A stretch of DNA of 64,000 nucleotides from Larkinella sp049445795 (GCF_049445795.1 NZ_JBMSDT010000013.1:186001-250000), one strand, 5' to 3'. Shown: positions 1 through 9,212, counted from the stretch's first letter. Notes: generated by a model not told the origin, from the sequence alone. Program-made: numbers and translations.

Positions 1-123
1 CTGAAACGATGACATCTGAGCATCCCGCGAACCGCCGTAGACTTCGTACCCCTTCTGCAACAGCAAATGCGCCAGATAGGCCCCATCCTGCCCTGAAACG
101 CCACAAATCAATGCTTTTTTCAT
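1..123 (-). CDS. gmd: GDP-mannose 4,6-dehydratase, N-terminal fragment
   Basis: The first 41 codons of a gene that continues beyond the left edge, read leftward from an ATG at 121-123. The peptide starts MKKALICGVSGQDGAYLAHL and continues through YEVYGGSRDAQMSSF. The GxxGxxG dinucleotide-binding motif (residues 8-14) followed by a Rossmann helix and the SRDAQ segment are typical of GDP-mannose 4,6-dehydratases of the extended SDR family, which convert GDP-mannose to GDP-4-keto-6-deoxymannose for fucose, rhamnose or perosamine synthesis. It lies downstream of, and codirectional with, a Wzz and an SLBB exporter gene, which fits surface polysaccharide production. Another NDP-sugar dehydratase/epimerase cannot be excluded from 41 residues. 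Confidence 0.75.
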   Translation of the reverse strand, partial: MKKALICGVSGQDGAYLAHLLLQKGYEVYGGSRDAQMSSFQ

Positions 124-128
124 CGTGC

Positions 129-213
129 TTAACTGGTTTTCAGTATTCAGTTTACGGTTTTCCGTTTTCGCTATTCGTTATTCAATATTCATTATTTGCT
201 ATTCCTTCTTTCC
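129..213. repeat. AT-rich degenerate heptamer array
   Basis: The gap between the wzz and gmd genes holds about twelve head-to-tail 7-nt units of the type ATTCRNT, for example attcagt, tttcgct, attcgtt, attcaat, attcatt, atttgct and attcctt. The same family recurs at 40,360-40,430 and 49,341-49,490. No inverted partner is seen here, unlike at the other two loci. An open frame through it is repetitive with a 7-residue period and is not considered a gene. Confidence 0.75.
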
Positions 214-270
214 ATTGCCCCTCACGGCACCAAGCCACAACGGAAAACCGTATACTATTTCCTTCTTTAC

Positions 271-1383
271 TTACGCCAGCGGACCATTGACGCGTCCCAG
301 TACGGTTTTAACAAACGTCCACGCCAGACCGCCAACCATCCCGGCGACGAGGGCGGCTACAATAAACAGCATTCGCCGGGGGCCGCTCGGCCGCAACGGA
401 ATGCGGGGCGGTTCGAGCATTTTGAAAACCGGCGTTTCTTCCTGGACGCGGATTTTGGTCTGTTCCAACTGCCGCGAGAGGTCATTGTAAACGTTCTGAG
501 CCAGGATAAACTCGGCCTGCAACCGCTGCTCGGCGATCCGGGCCAGCCCGCTGTACAGACTGCGGTTGCGGTCGCGGTAACTTTCCAGTTCAACTTCGGC
601 AGCCTGGTACCGACGCCGGGACTGCGCGACCTGTTGCGTCAGAAACCGCTCCTGATTCCGTACCTTCTGGGTCCGATAGCTGGTAATATAGTTCGTCAGG
701 TATTCGAGCGAAAACCGGGCGACGGTAGCGGCCACCACCGGATCGGGCATGACGACCTCGATGGTCACCATGCCGGTTCGGCGTTCGTAAGTCGTCGTGA
801 TGCGCTTGATCAGGGCAGCGGCCAGTCCCTCCTGCTCGGGTGTGATCTGGAGCGCCTTGCTGTAATTTTTCGGGTCGGGTAATGCTACGGGAGCCGGTTT
901 TATGGTTTCGGGGGGCGAATCATCCGTGGTGCCGGTCAGTCGCTGAAAAGCCGTTTCCTGCTGTTGCCGTTTCAGGTACGTCTGCAACGGCATGGTGGTG
1001 CCGTACGTTTTGGAATACACCGGCTGCTTGAGCACCTGCAATGCAAACGGAATGCTTTGCAGCACATTCGGGAACAAATCCGGCCGGATAGCATCGCCAC
1101 CCGTATTGTCGAGGTTGATACCGGCTAAACCCGCCAGGGAACCCAATCCACCCGCTCCGCCCGCCGGACTGGCCGACGCTTCCGGCATGACGATGACTTC
1201 GGCTTTATAATCGTCCGGTTTCGAAAAAGCATAATACAGACCCAGCAGCATCCCAGCCAGCGCTCCAAGGAGTACGGCTTTGCGGCTGCTTTGGAGAAAC
1301 TTCCAGATGTCACCCGGCCGAATTTGAATCAGATCATCGTCCATTTTGGGCCCGGCAGTGGATGTTTGCGTTGTTACTGGCAT
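271..1383 (-). CDS. Wzz/GumC-type polysaccharide chain-length determinant
   Basis: A 370-residue inner-membrane protein. It has a short cytoplasmic N-terminus, a transmembrane segment at about residues 37-55 (VLLGALAGMLLGLYYAF), a long periplasmic region with predicted coiled coil around 230-300, and a second transmembrane segment near the C-terminus (MLFIVAALVAGMVGGLAW) preceded by a proline-rich stretch (PPRIPLRPSGP). This is the classic Wzz/PCP architecture; such proteins set the modal length of O-antigen or exopolysaccharide chains. There is no C-terminal tyrosine-kinase domain. The neighbours (SLBB exporter 33 nt upstream, gmd downstream) put it in a polysaccharide export operon. The exact polymer cannot be told from the sequence. 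Confidence 0.85.
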   Translation of the reverse strand: MPVTTQTSTAGPKMDDDLIQIRPGDIWKFLQSSRKAVLLGALAGMLLGLYYAFSKPDDYKAEVIVMPEASASPAGGAGGLGSLAGLAGINLDNTGGDAIRPDLFPNVLQSIPFALQVLKQPVYSKTYGTTMPLQTYLKRQQQETAFQRLTGTTDDSPPETIKPAPVALPDPKNYSKALQITPEQEGLAAALIKRITTTYERRTGMVTIEVVMPDPVVAATVARFSLEYLTNYITSYRTQKVRNQERFLTQQVAQSRRRYQAAEVELESYRDRNRSLYSGLARIAEQRLQAEFILAQNVYNDLSRQLEQTKIRVQEETPVFKMLEPPRIPLRPSGPRRMLFIVAALVAGMVGGLAWTFVKTVLGRVNGPLA

Positions 1384-1416
1384 GAGCGACGTTCTAAACG
1401 TTGCGCTAAGGTACGC

Positions 1417-3840
1417 TTAAAAGGTTCGAATCAGATTTAGAATAACGGTTGTCAGGGTGACGGTCATCGTTCCGACGACCGAAATCAGGCTAATGCGTTC
1501 GCCCGGCGTCAACCGTCGTTCGTCGGTCAGCGGACCGAACGGCACGATAACCCGTGAACCTGGTTCAACTTTTGGGTATTTTCGGAAAAACAAAAACCGT
1601 TTGGTTCGGTCTTTCAACCCGTTGGCATACACGACGTAGGCTTTTTTGTGCCGGGCATTATCGGTATAGCCGCCTGCCTGGGTCACGTAATCCCGGAAAC
1701 TGAATCCCTGCGTATAGCCCACCGTCGATGGGTTCAGGACAGCGCCCTGAATGGATACGGTTTCGGGACGTTTCGGAATAATAATCGAATCGCCCACTTC
1801 CAGCAGCAGGTTGCCCGGAACGCCCGGATCCTGCAGGATCGCGCCCAGGTCCGTGGCAATCACGACGCCCCGCCGGGAGAAGCGCGTGCCCGGCAGGAAT
1901 GCTTCCGGTTTGAGGCCCCCGACGCGCCGGAGAATATCTGAAATGCGTTCCGACCGCGACTCGATGGCGTAATTGCCGGGGTGCATCACTTCGCCAAAAA
2001 CCGCCACATTCTGCTGAAGCTCATACCGGGGCGAGGTCCGCACGTAAACCACGTCGAACGGTTTGAGCAAAAACCGGGCTTCGGCCGGTTGAAGGTTTAA
2101 GCTCCGGTCGATGGAAAACTGAAAAATCTGCACGGTTTCGCGGCCGGTTGTTGTCGTGGTGTCTTCCCGAATCCGGCGGGCTACCTCGATGCGGGTGGGC
2201 GTGGCACCTTCCTGAAAACCGCCCGCCAGTGCAATCAGGTCGGCAACAGTCAGATTGGCCACGTACGAAATGGTGTCGGGCCGGTTGACAGCACCCTCGA
2301 TACTGACGTAATAGGGCTCGCGCAAATCCCGGACGGAATAAATGTGCAGACTATCCTGCCGTACCAGCGGAATATCTTCGGTTTCGTTCCGCATCAACCG
2401 TCCGACATCGAACGGAATAGCCTCCAGATCCATATTTTCGCGTTCCCGGTACAATACCGCCCGGTTCAGGAAGGCATCTTTCCGCAGGCCCTCAGCTTTA
2501 CCAAGCAGCGAACGAACCGAGGAAATATCGTCTCCCAGCGCGTAATCACCCGGTCGCATGACGGCTCCGGTCACCTGAACCCGGTTTTCGTAGCGGTTCA
2601 GGATCTCACCGACCGTATACCGGTCTCCCGCCTGAGGGACAAACGTGGCAATCTGTTCCTGGGTGATAGTCGAAATGCGGAGTTCGCGGGGCGTGTTCCG
2701 GCGGAGGGTGATCGAAAAGGTATAGGCCCGGTCGGTAAAACCGCCCGCGAAGGCCAGCACATTTTTCAGCGTTTCGCCCGGTTTTACCTCGTAGATCGCC
2801 GGTCGCTTCACCTGCCCGAGCATTTCCACCCGAACGCCGTAGTCGTTGACTCGGATCACGTCCTGATCCAGCAGCCGGATATCGTCTTTTTTATCGGCCC
2901 GGAGCAGGTAATCGTAGAGGTCGATGGTCCGGATCACGCGGTTGTTGCGAATCACCTGAATGTCGCGAAACGAGCCGGTTTCGGGGTTGGGGCCACCCGC
3001 CAGATACAGCGCATTGAAAGCCGTTGCCAGCGATGAAATGGTGTAAGCCCCGGGCGTGACGACTTCGCCGACGAGTGTCACCCGGATGCTGCGGATGTTG
3101 CCCAGCGTCACGGTGGCGTAGGTGCCGCTGCCGGGTCGATTCAGGCCCTGGTAGGCCTGCCGCAGCCGCCCGACGATCCGTTGTTCGGCCTGCTCGATGG
3201 TCAGCCCGCTGACAAAAATGGGTGCCAGGTTCAACATCCGGACGGAGCCTTCGGGGCTTACGGGTAGCCGAAAACTTTCGGACGAGTTTCCATAAATCTC
3301 CACAACAAGCTCGTCGTCGGGGCCGATGACGTAATTTCGGGGCGTTGCGATCCGCAGGTTGGGTTCAAACGTGAGCGTGGTGCCTTTAAACAGGTTGGAG
3401 CCAAAGATGTAGGGCCGACGAACCGTATCCCGCCGGAACGGATTCAGGCTGTCGTTGAGCGGGTAAGGCCGCTGGGAAAGCAAACCCTGTTGTGTCCGGT
3501 TGATCAGCGTATCGCCCTGAAACTGGCCCGGCCGGGTTGATTGTTGTTGCCTGATTTTGGCCATGCGCTGCCGCATTTTAGCAATGTCGCTCAGCGTATA
3601 GCCCTGCGACATGGCCGCCTGTTCAATCTGCATTTCGGTCAGACCGCTGGCCTGGGCGCGTTGGTAAAACTCAATAATCTGCTCGTCATTCATTTGGTCG
3701 GCCCGCGACGGTTGCTGCGCAAACCCGCTGACAGACAGGATTAGCAGAAAGAAAAAAGACCATAAGGTACGTTGCCGGAGCAACAAAGAAGAAAGGTCTT
3801 GGTACGTGGGCAACGTAAATGTTAAGCTGCTACAAGTCAT
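1417..3840 (-). CDS. SLBB-domain polysaccharide export outer-membrane protein (Wza-like)
   Basis: About 807 residues from the first ATG; an upstream TTG at 3906 gives 829, but it lies upstream of a good -7 promoter element (3862-3869) and is unlikely to be used. A hydrophobic signal segment (LWSFFFLLILSVSGFAQ) is followed by a Q/R-rich helical region, then a Poly_export domain (YVIGPDDELVVEIYG, about residues 170-260) and a series of SLBB (beta-grasp) domains seen as repeated GxVxxPGxY and LxxAGG motifs. A C-terminal hydrophobic segment (LISVVGTMTVTLTTVILNLI) probably anchors it. The family forms the outer-membrane or periplasmic channel that exports capsular or exopolysaccharide. It sits first in an operon with the Wzz gene. 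Confidence 0.88.
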   Translation of the reverse strand: MTCSSLTFTLPTYQDLSSLLLRQRTLWSFFFLLILSVSGFAQQPSRADQMNDEQIIEFYQRAQASGLTEMQIEQAAMSQGYTLSDIAKMRQRMAKIRQQQSTRPGQFQGDTLINRTQQGLLSQRPYPLNDSLNPFRRDTVRRPYIFGSNLFKGTTLTFEPNLRIATPRNYVIGPDDELVVEIYGNSSESFRLPVSPEGSVRMLNLAPIFVSGLTIEQAEQRIVGRLRQAYQGLNRPGSGTYATVTLGNIRSIRVTLVGEVVTPGAYTISSLATAFNALYLAGGPNPETGSFRDIQVIRNNRVIRTIDLYDYLLRADKKDDIRLLDQDVIRVNDYGVRVEMLGQVKRPAIYEVKPGETLKNVLAFAGGFTDRAYTFSITLRRNTPRELRISTITQEQIATFVPQAGDRYTVGEILNRYENRVQVTGAVMRPGDYALGDDISSVRSLLGKAEGLRKDAFLNRAVLYRERENMDLEAIPFDVGRLMRNETEDIPLVRQDSLHIYSVRDLREPYYVSIEGAVNRPDTISYVANLTVADLIALAGGFQEGATPTRIEVARRIREDTTTTTGRETVQIFQFSIDRSLNLQPAEARFLLKPFDVVYVRTSPRYELQQNVAVFGEVMHPGNYAIESRSERISDILRRVGGLKPEAFLPGTRFSRRGVVIATDLGAILQDPGVPGNLLLEVGDSIIIPKRPETVSIQGAVLNPSTVGYTQGFSFRDYVTQAGGYTDNARHKKAYVVYANGLKDRTKRFLFFRKYPKVEPGSRVIVPFGPLTDERRLTPGERISLISVVGTMTVTLTTVILNLIRTF

Positions 3841-3861
3841 GCAGTGAAAATAATCTGGCGC

Positions 3862-3869
3862 ACAAAGGT
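3862..3869 (-). promoter_or_regulatory. Bacteroidota -7 element of the SLBB/wzz operon
   Basis: On the minus strand the sequence reads TACCTTTG, a perfect match to the Bacteroidota -7 consensus TAnnTTTG. It lies 21 nt upstream of the ATG at 3840 and supports that ATG as the start. A convincing -33 TTG at normal spacing was not found. Confidence 0.5.
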
Positions 3870-3996
3870 ACGAATTGCTTGATTCTCTGTCGCTTTTTAT
3901 AGTCAACGGCCCAAAAGTGGCTTTTTATGCAAAAATACCGCTATTTCGTTGGAGAATTAGCCAAATAATTAACCGTACAAATAGAATTTTAGCAAG

Positions 3997-4506
3997 ATGG
4001 CACTAGTAAAACCGGTTCGCGGAATCGAGCCAACATTTGGCGAGGAATGCTGGTTTGCGGATAACGCAACGATTGTCGGTGAGGTGAATATGGGGCGAAA
4101 TTGCACCGTCTGGTTCAATGCCGTCGTGCGGGGGGATGTTAACAGCATTACGATGGGCGACTACTGCAACGTACAGGATGGGGCCGTCATTCATTGTACG
4201 TATCAACGATTCAAGACGACCATTGGAAACTATGTATCCATTGCACATAACGCCATTGTCCACGGTTGCACGATTGAGGACCAAGTGCTGATCGGGATGG
4301 GCGCTATTGTGATGGATGGCGCGGTGGTTGGTAGCGGTTCCATTATTGCCGCCGGGGCTATTGTTACGCAAAACACGGTTGTGCCGCCGGGTACGATTTA
4401 CGCGGGCAATCCCGCCCGATTCCTGAAAAACGTAACCCCGGAACTCGGCGAAGTTTTTATGCGGACGGCCAATAATTACGTCATGTACGCTAAGTGGTAC
4501 CAGTAA
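3997..4506 (+). CDS. Gamma-class carbonic anhydrase / hexapeptide-repeat protein (YrdA-like)
   Basis: A 169-residue left-handed beta-helix protein with regular hexapeptide repeats throughout. The residues that bind zinc in gamma-carbonic anhydrases are all present: His66, His84 and His89, together with Arg45, Asp47 and Gln60 at the expected spacing. Length and C-terminal helix match the YrdA/PaaY/CaiE group, of which only some members show carbonic anhydrase activity, so hydration of CO2 is possible but not assured. It stands alone, divergent from the SLBB exporter gene and 152 bp upstream of a Fur-family gene. Confidence 0.85.
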   Translation: MALVKPVRGIEPTFGEECWFADNATIVGEVNMGRNCTVWFNAVVRGDVNSITMGDYCNVQDGAVIHCTYQRFKTTIGNYVSIAHNAIVHGCTIEDQVLIGMGAIVMDGAVVGSGSIIAAGAIVTQNTVVPPGTIYAGNPARFLKNVTPELGEVFMRTANNYVMYAKWYQ

Positions 4507-4542
4507 ATAGCGCTGATTGACAGGTTTTTCTTCCTGAGCCTA

Positions 4543-4573
4543 TTGCTTTGTATGAAATAAAACAGTATTTTTG
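4543..4573 (+). promoter_or_regulatory. Bacteroidota-type promoter of the Fur-family gene
   Basis: TTG at 4543-4545 and TATTTTTG at 4566-4573 (perfect TAnnTTTG) are separated by 20 nt, matching the -33/-7 architecture of Bacteroidota sigma-A promoters. The predicted leader to the ATG at 4659 is about 80 nt. Confidence 0.6.
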
Positions 4574-4580
4574 TTTGAAC

Positions 4581-4589
4581 TTAGTCTAA
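4581..4589. promoter_or_regulatory. Possible operator dyad TTAGTCTAA
   Basis: A 9-nt perfect dyad (TTAG-T-CTAA) lies just downstream of the -7 element of the Fur-family gene, where a bound repressor would block transcription. Fur/PerR proteins often autoregulate through AT-rich dyads. Assignment to this regulator is inference. Confidence 0.3.
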
Positions 4590-4658
4590 ATAAATAACTG
4601 CTGATAGACTATTCGGTTAAACGTCTCCTAGTCGGACGACCGTTCCCTGATTACGCCC

Positions 4659-5159
4659 ATGCTGGAATCAACCTCGTTATTTAAAACCGCCCGAACAAAA
4701 CTGGAAGAATACCTGCTGACGAAGGGGCTGCGCCGGTCGACGGAGCGGTTTGCCATTCTGGAAGAAGTCTATTCGCGCGATGATCACTTCGATGCGGAAG
4801 ATTTGTACCAGGCGATGCACCAGCGCTCGTTTGCCGTCAGCCGGGCAACGGTTTACAATACGCTGGACGTTCTGGTGGATTGCGGACTGGTGCGGAAAAA
4901 TCAGTTTGGGGACGAGGACAACACGAAAAGCCGGTTTGAAAAAGCACTAGGCCGGCAGCAGCATGCCCACTTGATCTGTGTCAATTGCCACCGGGTCATC
5001 GAGTTTTGCGATCCGCGCTTACAACTTATCAAAACCACCGTGGGGCAGACCCTACAGTTTGAAGTGGAATCCCATTCCCTGGTTTTTTACGGCGAATGCG
5101 CCGACGAAGCCTGTGTTGCCCGCACCAAAGCCGCCAACCTGAATACCCGCGTTAATTAG
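4659..5159 (+). CDS. Fur/PerR-family metal-dependent transcriptional regulator
   Basis: A 166-residue protein with an N-terminal winged helix (LRRSTERFAILEEVYS, then SRATVYNTLDVLVDCGLV at about 61-78) and a C-terminal metal-binding dimerisation domain. Visible ligands are His102 and His104 (QHAHLIC), the structural zinc pair Cys107/Cys110 (CVNC) and a C-terminal Cys147/Cys152 pair. The family uses Fe2+, Mn2+ or Zn2+ to repress metal-uptake or peroxide-response genes; which metal cannot be decided here. The gene has its own promoter and a possible operator dyad. The adjacent genes give no clear regulon clue. Confidence 0.88.
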   Translation: MLESTSLFKTARTKLEEYLLTKGLRRSTERFAILEEVYSRDDHFDAEDLYQAMHQRSFAVSRATVYNTLDVLVDCGLVRKNQFGDEDNTKSRFEKALGRQQHAHLICVNCHRVIEFCDPRLQLIKTTVGQTLQFEVESHSLVFYGECADEACVARTKAANLNTRVN

Positions 5160-5244
5160 TACTACATTGCGCCAGGCGGGATAGAAGGGAAAAAGGAATG
5201 ATAAATGTAATGGACAGCACACACTTCTAACGCCCAAAATCCCG

Positions 5245-5694
5245 ATGCGCCCGGTTGTTTGTCTTTTCGTTTTGCTGGTGGCTTCCTGTGCGCCCCGGAT
5301 TCGGCAGGAGCAGATGCGGATGGCTCCCAACCAGCTTTTACACCGAAGCAGCGATGTGTTTCGGACCGAGTCCGGCCCGTCGATCAAATCTGTTAAAAGC
5401 GTTTTTCTGCAAGCTCGAAACCTGAACGTTCGGTACGCCGACGGCCACTCGGAGATCGTACCACGAGCCGAGGTCTGGGGCTTTAGCGACAAAAAAGGAC
5501 GGATTTACCGGCTGTACAAACGTGGTCAGTACGAAGTTGTCAATATTGGGGATGTGGTTACGTACGAACAGCAAAAGACCCGCAGCTATACCACAAATGG
5601 GCAAACGAACACCACGACAGAAACGGAGACGTTTTACAGCAAAACCCTCGACAGCAAGATTGTCAGCAGTCGCAAAAAAGCCCTGGCCGAATAG
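5245..5694 (+). CDS. Small lipoprotein of unknown function
   Basis: A 149-residue protein with a signal sequence ending in a lipobox (LLVASC, Cys14 approximately), so it is probably lipidated and exported. The rest contains a beta-rich region with the motif NLNVRYADGHSEIVPRAEVW, which resembles short SH3-like modules, and a Thr/Asn-rich stretch (TNGQTNTTTETETF). I do not recognise a named family. It lies 85 bp after the Fur-family gene in the same direction and could be co-transcribed. The downstream sialidase-like gene is convergent. Confidence 0.7.
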   Translation: MRPVVCLFVLLVASCAPRIRQEQMRMAPNQLLHRSSDVFRTESGPSIKSVKSVFLQARNLNVRYADGHSEIVPRAEVWGFSDKKGRIYRLYKRGQYEVVNIGDVVTYEQQKTRSYTTNGQTNTTTETETFYSKTLDSKIVSSRKKALAE

Positions 5695-5706
5695 CCATTC
5701 GTCTGA

Positions 5707-6906
5707 TTACAGTTTCGCCATCGGTTTGCGCCGGAAGTTTTTGATGCGGTGAAAGGTCAGAAAGTTGGCATCGTGGTTGTTGTGCGCCCCGCCCAGGCCG
5801 TCGTCGAAAGCCGTGCGCGAGAGGAAAATAATATCCCGGCCTTCAAACAGCCAGTCGACGTACTGAAAACCGTGTTTGGCCACATCGGGATGCTGCAACA
5901 CCACGCGGTGCAACTCCCAGTTCATCAGATCCTTCGAGCTACAAAGCGCCTGTGTATTGCGCAGACTGGCCGGATTTTTCCCCGGATTGGCCTGTTTAAA
6001 CGGCTCAGGAATGTAATTTGTTAGTGTCCAGTACCGCCCGGATTTCGGATCGTACCGAATCGTGAATTTCTTACTTCCACCCGGAAACGGCACAAAACCG
6101 GTGCTCACATCAAAGCGGGCGGTTTTGCCATCCGGACTGATCCGCACAAAGGCGGCTTTTTCGTCCAGCGACTTCTTGTGATCGACGCGCAAAATGTCCA
6201 ACATCTCGCCCGCCGGACTCAGCACCGCGTTACCTTCTATCCAGCCGCCAAACTCGCCGTTCAGGTACGTCGAATCAAACCGGAGCACGTTGCTGCTCGT
6301 CCAGCTCGACGCCTTCATCGGATCGGCGTCCAGCGGCATCGACAGCATGAAAGCGCCGTAGCGTTTGCCCCATTGTTTGATCGGCCCCATCGCGTCTTCC
6401 ATCGCGCGCCAAAGCCGGCCGTTGTGTTCGAGAAATGGCACCGGGGCGCAGTGGTATTCGCCCACCAGCAGCAGGCCGTTGTCGGCGTCGGTCGGGTTGG
6501 TCCAGGTAACACCCCCGTCGTCGGATTTCCGGATGATGGTGTTGCCGTGGTGTTTGTCGGTTCCGAAAAAATAAAGCCCGTTGCGGTGAACGTAGAGTTT
6601 CGACCAGAACTGCCCGTTGATTTCGGCGATCGGTGTCCAGGTTTTACCCCGGTCTCTGGAGCGGTAGATGCGGGAAGTGGGCCGGACAAACTCGTTGGAT
6701 TGCGGCCCGAACAAATCATGCGACGCCAGGTAATCGCCGTTGGGCAGCACGCACAGGCTCGGCGAACCGATGTACAGTCCCGACGAGGCCGGACTGTGGG
6801 CGACAATTATTCCCGGCACCCGGGCGAAATCAGGTGTCTGCCCAATCCCAGGCAACGAAAGAAAAAGAAGACCGGATAGCAGAAGGGTGACGAGCCTGGC
6901 AAACAT
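5707..6906 (-). CDS. Secreted sialidase-superfamily (BNR-repeat) protein
   Basis: A 399-residue protein with an N-terminal signal peptide (LVTLLLSGLLFLSLPGIGQ). Two Asp-box motifs are visible: SRDRGKTW and SDDGGVTW, the hallmark of six-bladed sialidase-type propellers. Members include exo-alpha-sialidases and many non-sialidase glycoside hydrolases; the catalytic Arg triad cannot be placed with confidence, so substrate is unknown. It is codirectional with, and about 44 bp downstream of, the sensor kinase gene, perhaps co-transcribed. Confidence 0.75.
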   Translation of the reverse strand: MFARLVTLLLSGLLFLSLPGIGQTPDFARVPGIIVAHSPASSGLYIGSPSLCVLPNGDYLASHDLFGPQSNEFVRPTSRIYRSRDRGKTWTPIAEINGQFWSKLYVHRNGLYFFGTDKHHGNTIIRKSDDGGVTWTNPTDADNGLLLVGEYHCAPVPFLEHNGRLWRAMEDAMGPIKQWGKRYGAFMLSMPLDADPMKASSWTSSNVLRFDSTYLNGEFGGWIEGNAVLSPAGEMLDILRVDHKKSLDEKAAFVRISPDGKTARFDVSTGFVPFPGGSKKFTIRYDPKSGRYWTLTNYIPEPFKQANPGKNPASLRNTQALCSSKDLMNWELHRVVLQHPDVAKHGFQYVDWLFEGRDIIFLSRTAFDDGLGGAHNNHDANFLTFHRIKNFRRKPMAKL

Positions 6907-6950
6907 ACCCTGGAAAGCAGAAAGAAACCGGTTTTTACTTACCCGCCCGA

Positions 6951-9134
6951 TTACCTCGGCAAACGCAGGATAAACTCCGTATACGCCCCTTCTTCGCTGG
7001 CGACTTCGAGCTGACCGCCGTACCCTTTCGTGATAATGTCGTAGCTCAGCGACAGCCCCAGACCCGTGCCTTCGCCGGTGGGTTTGGTGGTGAAAAACGG
7101 CTGAAAAACCTTCTCCCGGACCGCTGCCGGAATGCCGGTTCCGTTGTCGCGGATGGTCAGGACAACGTGCTGCGCCGTCGCCTGGGTCGAAACCGTCAGT
7201 TCGGGTTCGTAACCGGTGGTCGCACTGGCCCGCCCTTTCTGTTGCAGAGCGTAAAACGCGTTGCCGAAGAGGTTGAGCAAGACGCGGCCAATTTCCTGCG
7301 GAACGACCTGTATCAGCCCAACCGCCAGCGAGAAATCCGTGCTCAGTCGGGCTTCGAAAAACCGGTCTTTGGTCCGAAAACCGTGGTAAGCCAGCATCAG
7401 GTGTTCCTCGGTCAGCGCGTTGAGGTCGGTGGGTTGCCGTTCGCCGGTGATGTTGCGGCTGTGTTCGAGCATGCCTTTGACAATCAGCGACGCCCGCTGG
7501 CCGTGGTGGCTGATTTTTTGCAGGTTCTGCGTCAGATCGCCCAGAATCTCCTGCGCATACGCCTGTTCCGATTCCGGCAACTGCTTGAGTGGACCTTCCT
7601 TCAGTTCGTCAGCCAGTTCGGTACTGAGTTCGGAGAAATTATTGACAAAATTGAGTGGATTCTGAATTTCATGGGCAATACCGGCCGTCAGTTCGCCCAG
7701 CGACGCCATTTTGGCCGACTGAATAAGCTGGGCCTGGGTAGTCCGGAGTTCAGCCAGCGACTGGTTCAGTTCGGCGGTTCGTTTCGTAACCTGTCGTTCC
7801 AGCAGCTCATTTTGCGTAGCCAGAATCTGTTGCTTTTCCTGTTCCTGAACCAGCGTCTGCGCCGACAACCGCCGAACCTCCTCCAACTGTTTCCGAAGCG
7901 ACTGGTACGTTCGGGCATAATCGCCGACCAGCGAAAGGGACAAACCCATCGGGACGCTCAGAAAGGCCAGCAACACCAGCAGGATGATTGCAAACGCCAG
8001 CAATTCCGGCCGGTTCCCCAAGCGAAAACTTTCGATTCCAAAGGCTGCAACCACGATTCCCCCGACGATGATAAACAGCGAAATAAACGAGAAACGCAGC
8101 GACTTCCAAGGGAGCCGCACGTCGTAATCCCGTCGGAGCCGCCGGGCAAGCCAGCTTACCCGGATGTATTCGACCAGAATAAGCAGAAACGGAATCCAGG
8201 CGTTGTCTTCCTGGGTGGGGTCGATGAACAGGGTGTACACGAACGTTCCGACCAGCAGCCCGATCAGTGACCAGAAAATCCAGCCTTTCCGACGTTCGAG
8301 GTAGGTGTAGAGTGACAACAACATCAGACCGAAACTAGCGTAGGTAGCGGTCCAGGAAAGCAGTTGCAGCAACGAACTGGCGGTCAGCGTTCCGGCGTAG
8401 GTTTTAAGTTGGTCCAGTAAAAATGTAAAGGCAATGGCCAGCATCGTCAGCGACAAGACCCGGTTGACGGATTGAGTCGGGTTGGCGCGGTAGAACAGGA
8501 AGTGCAGTAGGCTCAGAATACCCATAATGCCCGTTACCAGCAGCGCGACGCCCGTGTTGTACGACTCCTGGTCGATGAGGTCATTCAGGCTGTGGCCGAC
8601 CGGAGCCATGCTAAAGTTAAACGGTTTTTTGTCGACCACAAGGCCAATGAGCGGGTCGCGCCGGAACGAATACCGCACCGCCAGCACGTGCCGGCTGGTG
8701 TCGGCAATCCGAATCGGAACTACGGCCGAAATGCGTTGCGAACCGCCCGAATCAAACCCGTCCGGTCGAAGCGTTTCGATCAGTTTCCCGTCAAGGTACA
8801 CGTCCGAAGCGCCAAACTGTTTGAAAGTCAGGGCATACGTCGTGTCTTCAAGGGACCGGAACCGGATGACCCGCCGAAACCAGCCCCGGCCCGACTTCCA
8901 GAGCGTGGGATTGTCGTCGAGATCAACGCCCGGATTGATGCGTTCCCAGCGCTGGTGATTGTAGGCCGGATTTTTCCAGGCCAGGCTATCGCCCGCCCGG
9001 AACCACCAGCCGCCCTCCGGAACGCGTTCCTGCTTGGGCGGTTTGGCCGTCTGGGCAACTACCGGCCACATCCCCGCAAGGACGCACACGAAAAGACAGA
9101 CAAAAAGGCTAAACCGGAAACCTGAACGGATCAT
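6951..9134 (-). CDS. Membrane sensor histidine kinase with extracytoplasmic sensor domain
   Basis: A 727-residue protein. After a signal peptide (SLFVCLFVCVLAGMWPVVAQ) comes an extracytoplasmic galactose-binding-like beta domain (about 30-185), a block of about seven transmembrane helices (about 190-400; 7TMR-DISM-like organisation), a coiled-coil linker (about 405-470), and a kinase core. The phosphoacceptor is His488 in AGIAHEIQNPLNF. The ATP-binding domain shows the N box (LLNLFGNAFYAL), G1 (DNGTGIP) and G2 (GTGLGLSLSYD). No receiver domain is fused and no response regulator is adjacent, so it is an orphan kinase. The bound ligand is unknown. Confidence 0.9.
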   Translation of the reverse strand: MIRSGFRFSLFVCLFVCVLAGMWPVVAQTAKPPKQERVPEGGWWFRAGDSLAWKNPAYNHQRWERINPGVDLDDNPTLWKSGRGWFRRVIRFRSLEDTTYALTFKQFGASDVYLDGKLIETLRPDGFDSGGSQRISAVVPIRIADTSRHVLAVRYSFRRDPLIGLVVDKKPFNFSMAPVGHSLNDLIDQESYNTGVALLVTGIMGILSLLHFLFYRANPTQSVNRVLSLTMLAIAFTFLLDQLKTYAGTLTASSLLQLLSWTATYASFGLMLLSLYTYLERRKGWIFWSLIGLLVGTFVYTLFIDPTQEDNAWIPFLLILVEYIRVSWLARRLRRDYDVRLPWKSLRFSFISLFIIVGGIVVAAFGIESFRLGNRPELLAFAIILLVLLAFLSVPMGLSLSLVGDYARTYQSLRKQLEEVRRLSAQTLVQEQEKQQILATQNELLERQVTKRTAELNQSLAELRTTQAQLIQSAKMASLGELTAGIAHEIQNPLNFVNNFSELSTELADELKEGPLKQLPESEQAYAQEILGDLTQNLQKISHHGQRASLIVKGMLEHSRNITGERQPTDLNALTEEHLMLAYHGFRTKDRFFEARLSTDFSLAVGLIQVVPQEIGRVLLNLFGNAFYALQQKGRASATTGYEPELTVSTQATAQHVVLTIRDNGTGIPAAVREKVFQPFFTTKPTGEGTGLGLSLSYDIITKGYGGQLEVASEEGAYTEFILRLPR

Positions 9135-9212
9135 ACAGGCAAGTTAATCCGGCCCGGGTCAATTTACAACCGCGCAAAACAAAGTCTGCTCGTTTGTGAA
9201 ACCGGGTATACC

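Noticed and set aside
3841..3906. TTG start of the SLBB exporter at 3906.
   Set aside because: It precedes the -7 promoter element at 3862-3869, so the mRNA would not contain it.
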